From the NCBI GenBank assembly GCA_022181005.1, contig BQMV01000266.1:1-6787 (forward strand): DNA of 6,787 nucleotides. Direction: 5' to 3'. Below are positions 1-5,863 of this stretch, in pieces (position 1 is the first letter of the stretch; every line of letters begins with the position of its first letter). The stretch comes from Anaerolineaceae bacterium (lineage in GTDB: Bacteria > Chloroflexota > Anaerolineae > Anaerolineales > Villigracilaceae). Both the position numbers and the translations under genes were made by a program. The notes under the pieces are model-generated. The model saw only the letters and a program-made list of their open reading frames with translations. It ran no database searches and was not told where the DNA came from.

Positions 1-47
1 GGTACAGTAGCGCGAGTGGAGCTGTTTTCTACGTGTTTTTTTTTATT
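1..47. other. Probable non-genomic read-through sequence ahead of the adapter
   Basis: This stretch lies outside the P5 adapter end, so it cannot be contiguous genome. It ends in a nine-T run (36-44) directly before the adapter. When an Illumina read runs off the end of a short library molecule it tends to give poly-A, which appears as poly-T on this strand. The first 35 bases show no recognisable gene and are probably low-quality read tail or a misassembled fragment. The inference rests on position and on the T run. Confidence 0.8.
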
Positions 48-105
48 AATGATCCGGCGACCACCGAGATCTACACTCTTTCCCTACACGACGCTCTTCC
101 GATCT
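48..105 (+). other. Illumina P5 / Read-1 sequencing adapter (contamination)
   Basis: The bases match the Illumina P5 plus TruSeq Read-1 adapter from AATGAT to GCTCTTCCGATCT, with one mismatch that I can see (C at 54 where the adapter has A). This is library sequence. Translated, it gives peptides familiar from contaminated databases: TATTEIYTLSLHDALPI-like on the plus strand (here PATTEIYTLSLHDALPI), and DRKSVV or GRASCRERV on the minus strand. Real DNA starts at about 106. Confidence 0.98.
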
Positions 106-857
106 GGCTCGCTCGCGTAATATTGATAGAGCAACCCCACCGATGCCGCGCCGAGCAAATGCCAGGCGGCGTGTCCTTGCGCGAGGCTGGTCTCGAAACA
201 AACGATGCGGGCGTGATCGAGGCTCCAGATCGCATACGCAACGGCGAGCAGGATGATCCCGAGGCGCAGTTTGTTTGCGGCAACGATCGGCGTTTTTTGT
301 TTTCGATAATAGGTTTCAAAGAGCAGGGCAATACCAAGAACAACGGCAAACATAAACCGTCTTGTATCGGGCAGGGAGATTTGTAACACGCTGAGAAAAA
401 GGACGAGGATGAGATACAGCCCCATCGTTGTAACGAAGCGCAAGTCCCAAATCCGCTCGCAGGCGTAGACGAGCATGAACGTTGCGAGCATGAACATTCC
501 CAGCACGTCGAAGAATTGACCGGTGAAGGTGAGCGAGGCGTGATAGAACGCGCTGCCGATGCCGATGACGAGACTCGACGCGCCGAAGATAACGGCATGA
601 CCGCGCGAGAAGCGCCGCGCGTTTTTCGATAACGCGATCGCCAGCGTCCCGCTGAAGATGTATCCAAGCGAGGAGAGCGTGTTTGCCCTCTGGCGGATCG
701 GGCTGTTGTGATCTGGCAGTTCGCAAAAACATCCGCGTGGCAGGCACGTGGCAGGACGCCACCCCGACCACTCGGAGGCGGGCAGGCTGATCAACACGCC
801 AAGCGTTACGACGGAGAGGAGCAGGGCGATCAGAAGGGGGAAAACGCGCTTCATCAT
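106..857 (-). CDS. Ceramidase-family (CREST superfamily) membrane hydrolase, C-terminus cut by adapter
   Basis: About 250 genuine residues of a seven-helix membrane protein resembling alkaline ceramidases, which hydrolyse the amide bond of ceramide at a membrane-embedded zinc site. The key residues of the family are visible in order: S102, H106 and D117 in GSAFYHASLTFTGQFFD, and H229 and H233 in GHAAWH. The S-to-H (+4), H-to-D (+11) and H-to-H (+4) spacings equal those I recall for human ACER3 (S77, H81, D92, H217, H221). An N-terminal CFCE (residues 43-46) with a following RANT also resembles the family, as does WSLD before the last helix. The gene opens with MMKR and has no clear Shine-Dalgarno; a TATACT box (862-867) lies 4 nt upstream of the ATG. 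Residues beyond E250 read into the adapter (PDRKSVV), so the true stop is missing, although the length suggests few residues are lost. The substrate is unknown; bacterial members need not act on ceramide. Confidence 0.85.
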
Positions 858-896
858 CGCAAGTATAAAGCCAGACGTAGGAGATTATTCCTTAAG

Positions 897-950
897 CCGG
901 ATGAACGCTGATAATGAACTTGAAAACGTTTTTATCCATTTTATCTGCGG
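897..950. repeat. Degenerate inverted repeat in the divergent intergenic region
   Basis: The left arm 897-914 (CCGGATGAACGCTGATAA) and right arm 932-950 (TTATCCATTTTATCTGCGG) are imperfect reverse complements: reading the right arm backwards gives CCG, GAT, AA and GATAA blocks in the same order. A self-complementary AAAACGTTTT (923-932) lies between them. The wording of the arms recalls the dispersed 'atccgcgttcatctgcgg' intergenic repeats seen in several environmental bacterial phyla; that comparison is from memory. It could be a decayed REP-like element or a transcript hairpin. There is no gene within it. Confidence 0.45.
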
Positions 951-960
951 TGAATTACAT

Positions 961-990
961 TTGAGAAACGCTCTCTAAGGCTGGTATGTT
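961..990 (+). promoter_or_regulatory. Predicted sigma70-type promoter for the gene at 1002
   Basis: A TTGAGA -35 box (961-966) is followed after 18 nt by a TATGTT -10 box (985-990) with an extended -10 TG at 982-983. Transcription would start near 997, leaving a leader of only about 5 nt before the ATG at 1002. No Shine-Dalgarno sequence precedes that ATG, which fits a leaderless or near-leaderless message. Confidence 0.55.
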
Positions 991-1001
991 AAACTTATGA
1001 C

Positions 1002-2015
1002 ATGGAAATCTGCTACTTGATCGTCTTTCCCGATTCGGAGACTCGTCTCGCTCCGATCAAAGAGCCGATTAAAGGCTTAAAAGACGCGCCCTACTTTCAA
1101 CCGGTGGATATTGACCTCGTGCCGCTCGGCGAAGAAGTGTTTTTATTTGAAGGCTATTCCATCAACATAATGCGCCATCGCTATGACGACTACGCGCAAA
1201 TGATCGAGTGCCGCTATCAGATCAGCGACCCGTTCGCCTTGCCGGTCCTACAGACGCGGGCAAGCGTTCAAAGCGCGCTGCAAAAACGCTACGTTCCGCA
1301 AGAGCACTTACAAAGCGGAATGTACGAAGAATACTCTATTCTACTAACCCAAGATGCGCCGCCAACGCCCGATGAGTGGATCGAGAAGAACGCGCTCGGG
1401 CTCGCCAACTTCATCCGTTCGCAGCGCGACCGCTTCGACTCAGCCGAGATTGACGAGATACTCAGTTCGCGCATGCGCTACTCCGCCGAAGAGCTCACGC
1501 TCGTAGATTGGGAAGGCGCGCTCATCGTCGCGCCCAACGCCGACTATCGCTCCGATATCGTATTATTGAAAATTGGAAATTACCAACTATTGCGCTACCG
1601 TATGCTAGATCAATCCATTGAAGACCTGTTAGACAAGATCAACGACTCGTTCTTCCGCAACAGACGACGACCCCGCGCCACCCGCGGGCTCATCCGCCAG
1701 ATCGCCGAACACAAGCTCGAAGTGATGCTCGATTTCGAACGCGTCGAACAAAACATCCTGCTCATCGGCGATTGGTACACCGCCAAACTCTACGCGGCAA
1801 TCCAATCCGAACTCTACCTCGACGAATGGAAAGACAACGTGCGCGCCAAACTCGACAACCTCGAAAGCATCATGCAGACCATCAGAGACAACCTCGCTAT
1901 TTCATGGGAGAATTTGCTCGACCAACTCCAACTCGTCTTATGGCTGGCGATGCTGTTCGGCTACTTGTATCTATACCTTCTAGACGCCGGCTTCATCGTC
2001 CTCACAAAGAGATAA
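1002..2015 (+). CDS. RMD1/DUF155-like C-terminally membrane-anchored protein of unknown function
   Basis: This 337-residue protein has a soluble alpha/beta N-terminal part (about 1-215), a helical, coiled-coil-prone part (about 215-310) and one hydrophobic helix near the C-terminus (about 312-330, LQLVLWLAMLFGYLYLYLLDA). The segment LIGDWYTAKLYAAIQSELYLDEWKDNVRAKLDNLESI, followed by a membrane helix, resembles the end of RMD1/Sif2-type (DUF155) proteins, where a long amphipathic helix with a DxK-L pattern leads into a terminal anchor. I see no catalytic motif. A CorA-type transporter has a similar helix order but needs a GMN motif, which is absent. The ATG at 1002 is chosen because a promoter lies just upstream and the conserved-looking MEICYLIVFPD begins there. 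The next gene starts 5 nt after the stop, so the two are probably co-transcribed and translationally coupled. The family call is tentative; the coding call is firm. Confidence 0.8.
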   Translation: MEICYLIVFPDSETRLAPIKEPIKGLKDAPYFQPVDIDLVPLGEEVFLFEGYSINIMRHRYDDYAQMIECRYQISDPFALPVLQTRASVQSALQKRYVPQEHLQSGMYEEYSILLTQDAPPTPDEWIEKNALGLANFIRSQRDRFDSAEIDEILSSRMRYSAEELTLVDWEGALIVAPNADYRSDIVLLKIGNYQLLRYRMLDQSIEDLLDKINDSFFRNRRRPRATRGLIRQIAEHKLEVMLDFERVEQNILLIGDWYTAKLYAAIQSELYLDEWKDNVRAKLDNLESIMQTIRDNLAISWENLLDQLQLVLWLAMLFGYLYLYLLDAGFIVLTKR

Positions 2016-2020
2016 TCCTC

Positions 2021-3034
2021 ATGCTTCGACGCAAACTCGCTCTCGTAACCATCGCGCTTCTTTTCTCGACGTTAGCCTGCCGTGCCGCCACAAGGCTGAT
2101 CTTCCCCGATACGCCCACGCCGCCGCCAACGTCCACCCCATTGCCGCCGGCGACCCTTACGCCTACCCCCGCTTCCAACGCCAATTGCTCCATACTCGCT
2201 TCCCGCATTTTGGATGACGCTATCAACTTTGAATTCGACGATGAAGAAGCGTCTGAAAAGACTCTGCTCGTTTCCTACGTCGCTACAGGAGACGTCCTCA
2301 GCAAACCATTTGACAGCGTCGTTCCCTCAAAGTATGCCGACGAACAGAACGATCGCGCCACACAGACGGAAATCTGGAATTACTTCACGCGCCTTATCCC
2401 GCCGGAAGACAGGGCGTTCGTCGCCGCATACGCCATCGTCACAGACGGCAGCGGGAACATCCTCGCATCGGTCGCCCAAAACACAAGCGACGCTGAAGAT
2501 TGGATTCTCGAAGTAGACATCCTTGACGCGACAAACAAATACGTGCTCACGGTGACCCTTCTGCACGAATTCGGTCATTTGCTAACCCTGAATGCTTCGC
2601 AGGTGCCGCCTAGTGTAGCGATCTACAACGATCCCGAAAGCAACGCCATCTACGAACGCGAACGCAAGGCTTGTTCCACTTACTTCCCCGGCGAAGGATG
2701 CAGCCTTTCCAATTCGTACCTTAATCAGTTCTTCGAGCGTTTTTGGCTCGACTTCTACGACGAATGGCAAAGCATTGACGCAGAAGAGGACGAGGCACGG
2801 CGCGATGCGCTAATCGAGAAATTCTATACGAAATACGAGGAGCAGTTTCTGACCAATTATGCGCCCACCAGTCCCATGGAAGACATTGCAGAAACGCTTA
2901 CTTTCTTTATCCTTACGCCCAAGCCCGAACCTGATTCGATCGCGAATCAGAAGATTCTCTTCTTCTACGAATATCCCGAATTAATCGAATTGCGCGAACA
3001 AATTCTAAGCCGCCTCTGCGTTGAATTTCCGTAA
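2021..3034 (+). CDS. Lipoprotein with HExxH zinc-metallopeptidase motif
   Basis: This 337-residue exported protein starts with a lipoprotein signal, MLRRKLALVTIALLFSTLAC, where C20 would be lipidated; the STLAC box fits the relaxed lipobox pattern. A Pro/Thr linker follows (about 31-50, PTPPPTSTPLPP...), the kind of spacer common in Chloroflexota surface proteins. The mature part carries HEFGH at residues 182-186 (2564-2578), a gluzincin-like zinc and catalytic motif, and EDIAE at 287-291 (2879-2893), whose E is a plausible third zinc ligand, as in families with a late (E)DxAE block. The peptidase activity is inferred from these motifs; the substrate is unknown. The frame is open much further upstream, but the extension would overlap the previous gene by more than 240 bp. 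The ATG at 2021 has a weak AAAGAG ribosome site and places the signal peptide at the N-terminus. It forms a tight pair with the gene at 1002-2015. Confidence 0.88.
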   Translation: MLRRKLALVTIALLFSTLACRAATRLIFPDTPTPPPTSTPLPPATLTPTPASNANCSILASRILDDAINFEFDDEEASEKTLLVSYVATGDVLSKPFDSVVPSKYADEQNDRATQTEIWNYFTRLIPPEDRAFVAAYAIVTDGSGNILASVAQNTSDAEDWILEVDILDATNKYVLTVTLLHEFGHLLTLNASQVPPSVAIYNDPESNAIYERERKACSTYFPGEGCSLSNSYLNQFFERFWLDFYDEWQSIDAEEDEARRDALIEKFYTKYEEQFLTNYAPTSPMEDIAETLTFFILTPKPEPDSIANQKILFFYEYPELIELREQILSRLCVEFP

Positions 3035-3060
3035 CGCCAACCCTTACTTCCAAAAGACAG

Positions 3061-3073
3061 TATAATTCCGCCC
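3061..3073 (+). promoter_or_regulatory. TATAAT -10 box immediately upstream of lepB
   Basis: A perfect TATAAT (3061-3066) lies 8 nt upstream of the lepB ATG at 3075. No good -35 is visible 17 nt further up. The start point would fall almost on the ATG, and there is no Shine-Dalgarno sequence, so the message may be leaderless. The bases after the box (TCCGCCC, 3067-3073) closely match those after the tRNA-Glu promoter -10 (CCGCCC, 4595-4600). Confidence 0.6.
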
Positions 3074-3074
3074 A

Positions 3075-3692
3075 ATGGAAACGTTACAACCCTCTCAACA
3101 AACACAACCTGAGCCCTCCCCCCTCGACGAAACAATTCAACCCGCCGACTGGAAGCGTATGGGGCTCGACATCCTCGAAACGCTTTTTCTTGCGATCATC
3201 TTATACTTTGGCATCAACGCCGTTTCTGCGCGCGTCCGTGTGGACGGCTTCAGCATGATTCCCTCGCTCGAAAACGGCGAGTATATTCTCGTCAACAAAC
3301 TTGCATATAAATTCGGCGAGCCGGCGCGCGGCGACATTATCGTCTTTAGTTATCCGCTTGATCCTAATCAAGACCTAATCAAACGCGTAATCGGTTTGCC
3401 CGGCGAGACGATCACTGTGCATAATGGCGAATTGTCCGTCAATAACATCGCCCTCAACGAGCCGTATATCGCCGATCCGCCGTATTACGACGGTTCTTGG
3501 ACCGTCTCGGAAGGACAATTATTCGTACTGGGAGACAACCGCAATCAGTCGAAAGACTCGCACGATTGGGGCTTGCTGCCCATGCAAAACATCATCGGTA
3601 AAGCCTCTCTTGTTTACTGGCCCCCCCGCGAATGGCAAACGCTCGATCATTTCGATCACACAAGCGCCGCTGTGCCAGAGGCTCAACCTTAA
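3075..3692 (+). CDS. lepB: Type I signal peptidase
   Basis: This 205-residue membrane-bound serine peptidase removes signal peptides from secreted proteins on the outer face of the cytoplasmic membrane, using a Ser-Lys dyad. An N-terminal cytosolic tail (1-30) is followed by one membrane helix (about 32-50, LDILETLFLAIILYFGINAV). The catalytic Ser is S60 in the SMIPS box. The general-base Lys is K103 in LIKRVIGLPGE. The GDNRNQSKDS block (153-162) is the conserved box near the C-terminus. The usual DSR reads DSH here (H163), a modest deviation. Size and a single anchor fit the Gram-positive-like class. It begins 40 nt after the lipoprotein gene, with its own TATAAT box, and ends 2 nt before the zinc-finger gene, so it probably leads that small cluster. 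It would process non-lipoprotein exported proteins; the lipoprotein upstream would need LspA instead. Confidence 0.96.
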   Translation: METLQPSQQTQPEPSPLDETIQPADWKRMGLDILETLFLAIILYFGINAVSARVRVDGFSMIPSLENGEYILVNKLAYKFGEPARGDIIVFSYPLDPNQDLIKRVIGLPGETITVHNGELSVNNIALNEPYIADPPYYDGSWTVSEGQLFVLGDNRNQSKDSHDWGLLPMQNIIGKASLVYWPPREWQTLDHFDHTSAAVPEAQP

Positions 3693-3694
3693 CT

Positions 3695-4003
3695 ATGAAA
3701 CGCGAAGCTCCCACCGCCCACTCGTTTGAATCGGATCGTATTCCCTGCGATCAATGCGGCGTAGGCATGTTGCGCCTGCAGCGCGTCGTCTACCTCGTCT
3801 GGTTGGGCGAAGAATTGGTGACCGTCCCCAACTTCCCAGCGCGAATTTGCGATGTTTGCGGAAGACGCGAATACGACGAACGCGCCATCGCCTGGCTGAA
3901 TATTCTTCTCAACCCCGAAGCCGGGAAACACTCCACCCGCCTCTCTCGAACTCAACGCCCCGCTTCGCTAAAGAAAGCGCACCCCCGCCCGCCGCTGGAG
4001 TAA
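3695..4003 (+). CDS. YgiT-type zinc-finger protein (MqsA N-terminal-like)
   Basis: This 102-residue protein has a YgiT-type zinc finger. Two CxxC knuckles are visible: C18/C21 in CDQCG and C52/C55 in CDVCG, separated by VVYLVWLGEELVTVPNFPA, the typical strand pair with a VP-x-x-PA element. This is the zinc domain found at the N-terminus of MqsA antitoxins and in many stand-alone small proteins. There is no C-terminal HTH here; the tail (about 73-102) is basic and Pro-rich, probably disordered. The ATG at 3695, 2 nt after the lepB stop, is preferred over an in-frame ATG at 3632 that would overlap lepB by 61 nt. No toxin gene of the MqsR or DUF4258 type is adjacent, so a toxin-antitoxin role is not supported. 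Its role beside lepB is unknown. Confidence 0.87.
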   Translation: MKREAPTAHSFESDRIPCDQCGVGMLRLQRVVYLVWLGEELVTVPNFPARICDVCGRREYDERAIAWLNILLNPEAGKHSTRLSRTQRPASLKKAHPRPPLE

Positions 4004-4009
4004 TCGTTT

Positions 4010-4552
4010 ATGGAAACCGCTTCTCGCACCCACCGCTTCCTCTCCGTCGACTTATATACTGCGGGGTATCGTGTTGTGGGAAAAGTTTCGGTAAGCGCTG
4101 GCGGTCTGTATGCCACGGTTAACGATCCTACAAAATCGCATATTGAAGTGCACGATGCGCGTTTGGCGCGCATTCATATGCCGACAAAACTTGTAGACCG
4201 ATTCGAAGCGGTCCGCTTGATCAAAACTCACATACATGCTTTGTGCGTAGCGCGGCGCGAAGACCTCGGTCCGGCTGCAATTGTACGCGGAGGATATACC
4301 AACGTTGCCAGCCTGCCCGTCCGCCTCACCTCTTCCGTTTACGAAACAGAAGGCAAGCTTGAGGTTATGGGACGCTTCGATTTCGCTGCGTTAGTCGCCG
4401 ACGCCACCCGCAACTTCGTTCCGCTGTTCGATTGCCTGTTGACCGCCATTTTAATTCCAAACTTGAAGATGGAAAGCCCAGCCGTCCTCTTCAACTGGGA
4501 GCATATAGATATGATGGCGTCGCTCAACCAACGCGTCAAAGAAGAGAAATAG
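4010..4552 (+). CDS. Unrecognised protein with an internal domain duplication
   Basis: This 180-residue protein has no signal peptide or clear membrane helix. I do not recognise it with certainty. Residues about 13-78 and 104-169 align as two copies of one domain: V-x-L (13/104), Y (20/111), GK (24-25/115-116), T-K/R (41/133), D-x-x-L-x-x-I-x-x-P (49-58/141-150) and AV-x-L/F-x3-HI-x-x-L/M (67-78/158-169). Each copy looks like a small beta-barrel with alternating hydrophobic residues. The pattern loosely recalls small beta-barrel families such as DUF6812, but that is an unverified recollection. The ATG at 4010 sits 6 nt after the zinc-finger gene stop, with GGAG at 3997-4000 as ribosome site (9 nt spacing), so it is the last gene of the lepB cluster. 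No catalytic motif is evident; a binding or regulatory role is a guess. Confidence 0.82.
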   Translation: METASRTHRFLSVDLYTAGYRVVGKVSVSAGGLYATVNDPTKSHIEVHDARLARIHMPTKLVDRFEAVRLIKTHIHALCVARREDLGPAAIVRGGYTNVASLPVRLTSSVYETEGKLEVMGRFDFAALVADATRNFVPLFDCLLTAILIPNLKMESPAVLFNWEHIDMMASLNQRVKEEK

Positions 4553-4565
4553 CCCGCCGAATCGC

Positions 4566-4594
4566 TTGACCATTGCCGGGGGCAATGATAAAAT
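4566..4594 (+). promoter_or_regulatory. Promoter for tRNA-Glu
   Basis: TTGACC (4566-4571) and TAAAAT (4589-4594) are separated by 17 nt, the best sigma70-like promoter in the window. Transcription would start near 4601, about 12 nt before the tRNA. The spacer contains a 7-bp inverted repeat, listed separately. Confidence 0.8.
4571..4587. promoter_or_regulatory. Palindrome within the tRNA promoter spacer
   Basis: CATTGCC (4571-4577) and GGCAATG (4581-4587) form a perfect 7-bp inverted repeat around GGG, filling the space between the -35 and -10 boxes and touching the last base of the -35. It could be an operator. It could also be the terminator stem of the lepB cluster, whose last stop is at 4550-4552, but no T run follows it. 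Confidence 0.5.
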
Positions 4595-4612
4595 CCGCCC
4601 GCTTTATGAAGC

Positions 4613-4685
4613 GCCCCCATCGTCTAGTGGACTAGGACGCAGCCCTTTCAAGGCTACGACCGGGGTTCGAATCCCCGTGGGGGCA
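4613..4685 (+). tRNA. tRNA-Glu (anticodon TTC)
   Basis: This is a complete 73-nt cloverleaf. The acceptor stem GCCCCCA (4613-4619) pairs with TGGGGGC (4678-4684), followed by discriminator A4685. The T arm reads CCGGGGTTCGAATCCCCG. The anticodon loop CTTTCAA (4645-4651) holds TTC at 4647-4649, reading GAA/GAG. The D region CGTCTAGTGGACTAGGAC resembles other bacterial tRNA-Glu genes. The outermost anticodon-stem pair is a C-A mismatch. The 3' CCA is not encoded and must be added enzymatically. It has its own promoter and terminator. Confidence 0.97.
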
Positions 4686-4691
4686 CTATCA

Positions 4692-4721
4692 AAAAAGACT
4701 CGCCGTGCAGCGAGTCTTTTT
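4692..4721. terminator. Bidirectional intrinsic terminator between tRNA-Glu and the convergent C45 gene
   Basis: Arms 4692-4703 and 4710-4721 are perfect reverse complements (AAAAAGACTCGC / GCGAGTCTTTTT) around a 6-nt loop, CGTGCA. The GC-containing stem is followed by five T on the plus strand and six T on the minus strand. It starts 7 nt after the tRNA end and lies just past the stop of the minus-strand gene (stop at 4728-4730), so it can end both convergent transcripts. Confidence 0.93.
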
Positions 4722-4727
4722 ATTCCA

Positions 4728-5843
4728 TTAATCGTTCAAGCGATAGGTATGATACGCGTTCCGACAGGGATTGCCCCAAGCGATATGCATCTCGCGCGCG
4801 GTCAAGTCAATCGTCAAAGCAGTGATTGTGCTTTCGCGATCCATCGGGTCTACGCCCGCGATGTTGTGATTGCAGATCGAGTTGGGTAAGTTGACGTGAT
4901 CTTTTTGAATCGTTTGCAACGATTCGATCGTGTGCGTTGAATCTTCGCGCAATAAACGGTTTGCGCGAAAATAACGAACGCGCGACGAGATCAATTCTTC
5001 GGGGTCTTTCTCGATCCTCTTCATCGTTTGCGAGAGGTAGTGATTGGTATGAACCATGTACCCGTCTGTGCCATGTAAAATATCAAAATAGCGGGCAGAT
5101 ACTTCGATAGAATACATCTCACCGCTCTCATGCACAAGCAAATGGTTATATCCTGCAGCGCGATGCGGAACAAGCATTCGACCGATTGCGCCTGAAATGC
5201 GACGCGAAGACAACACAGCGCGCGCCACAACCAGCCGCGGTATCCCTGTGCGCGAATCGTTAGGATAGACCGAATCGATCAATTGGGCGATGCCATACGC
5301 GTTAAATCCCACGTTCGGAAGCAAGCCGCCATACGTCATGGCAAGAAACGGCGGCTCCTCTTTCGGTCTAGCAGACACGACAAATACGTCCGCCTCATCG
5401 GCGGGCACCCAATCTTCATTGTGCGCGGCAAGCACATGACCGTCAGCCGTTTGTCGCTCGTTAACGGCGAAACTAGTGCAACGCGTCAGATGGAGCGCGT
5501 CCATGGTCACCGCTTCCATCGTATTGAGCGTAACGATATCGTCAAAGTCGACCTGCGCGCCTTCGGCTATGCCGCGCATTTCATCCACATATTGCGGATA
5601 GCGTTCTTGCGCAAACGGCAGATATTTTCGCGACTGAGTCTGCGCGCCTTCCCAAGTAAGTTCCAACACTGAATAGGATTGGTCAATCAACGAACGCGCA
5701 TTCTCGATGCTATGCCGCACTTGTTCGCGTCGCGCTTCCCCAATCTGGCGCCCCATCTCGCGATGCGTTCCAGTCACTTCGATCAACGGCGGCGGCGTTT
5801 CATGCACGATCGTGTTTGGGATCTGGATCTCTCTAACAGCCAT
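4728..5843 (-). CDS. C45-family autoproteolytic acyltransferase/hydrolase (IAT-like Ntn hydrolase)
   Basis: This 371-residue protein resembles acyl-CoA:6-aminopenicillanate acyltransferase-type (peptidase C45) Ntn hydrolases. These are made as inactive precursors and cut themselves just before a Cys that becomes the N-terminal nucleophile. The expected nucleophile is C122 in TRCTSFAV, followed by GHVLAAHNEDW (135-145), the family's HNEDW block. Further family-like segments are MVHTNHYLS and a C-terminal STITALTIDLTAREMHIAWGNP. The N-terminal part (ITGTHREMGRQIGEA-like, about 22-37) also fits. Cleavage would occur between R121 and C122, where fungal IAT has Gly-Cys. No signal peptide is seen, so it is probably cytoplasmic. 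Members hydrolyse or transfer acyl groups on amides; the substrate here is unknown and penicillin biosynthesis is not implied. The start ATG (5843) has a good GGAGG site at 5848-5852 with 4 nt spacing. The gene ends at the shared terminator. Confidence 0.9.
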   Translation of the reverse strand: MAVREIQIPNTIVHETPPPLIEVTGTHREMGRQIGEARREQVRHSIENARSLIDQSYSVLELTWEGAQTQSRKYLPFAQERYPQYVDEMRGIAEGAQVDFDDIVTLNTMEAVTMDALHLTRCTSFAVNERQTADGHVLAAHNEDWVPADEADVFVVSARPKEEPPFLAMTYGGLLPNVGFNAYGIAQLIDSVYPNDSRTGIPRLVVARAVLSSRRISGAIGRMLVPHRAAGYNHLLVHESGEMYSIEVSARYFDILHGTDGYMVHTNHYLSQTMKRIEKDPEELISSRVRYFRANRLLREDSTHTIESLQTIQKDHVNLPNSICNHNIAGVDPMDRESTITALTIDLTAREMHIAWGNPCRNAYHTYRLND

Positions 5844-5863
5844 ACAACCTCCAAATAAATCAA

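Noticed and set aside
33..386. Plus-strand open frame of 117 codons
   Set aside because: Its first part is translated adapter and the rest is antisense to the ceramidase-like gene.
1002..2015. CorA-type metal transporter
   Set aside because: The long helix plus terminal membrane segment is similar, but there is only one clear membrane helix and no GMN motif.
1772..2020. N-terminal extension of the lipoprotein frame
   Set aside because: It overlaps the previous gene by over 240 bp and would bury the signal peptide; the ATG at 2021 is better.
3632..3694. Upstream ATG for the zinc-finger gene
   Set aside because: It overlaps lepB and encodes a basic, unrelated-looking stretch; the ATG at 3695 follows the lepB stop by 2 nt.
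3695..4552. Toxin-antitoxin pair (YgiT/MqsA-like with neighbour)
   Set aside because: The neighbour at 4010 has no MqsR, RelE or DUF4258-like features and is a duplicated-domain protein; the zinc-finger protein lacks an HTH.
4566..4889. Plus-strand open frame across the tRNA
   Set aside because: It runs through the promoter, tRNA-Glu and terminator and into the antisense of the C45 gene.
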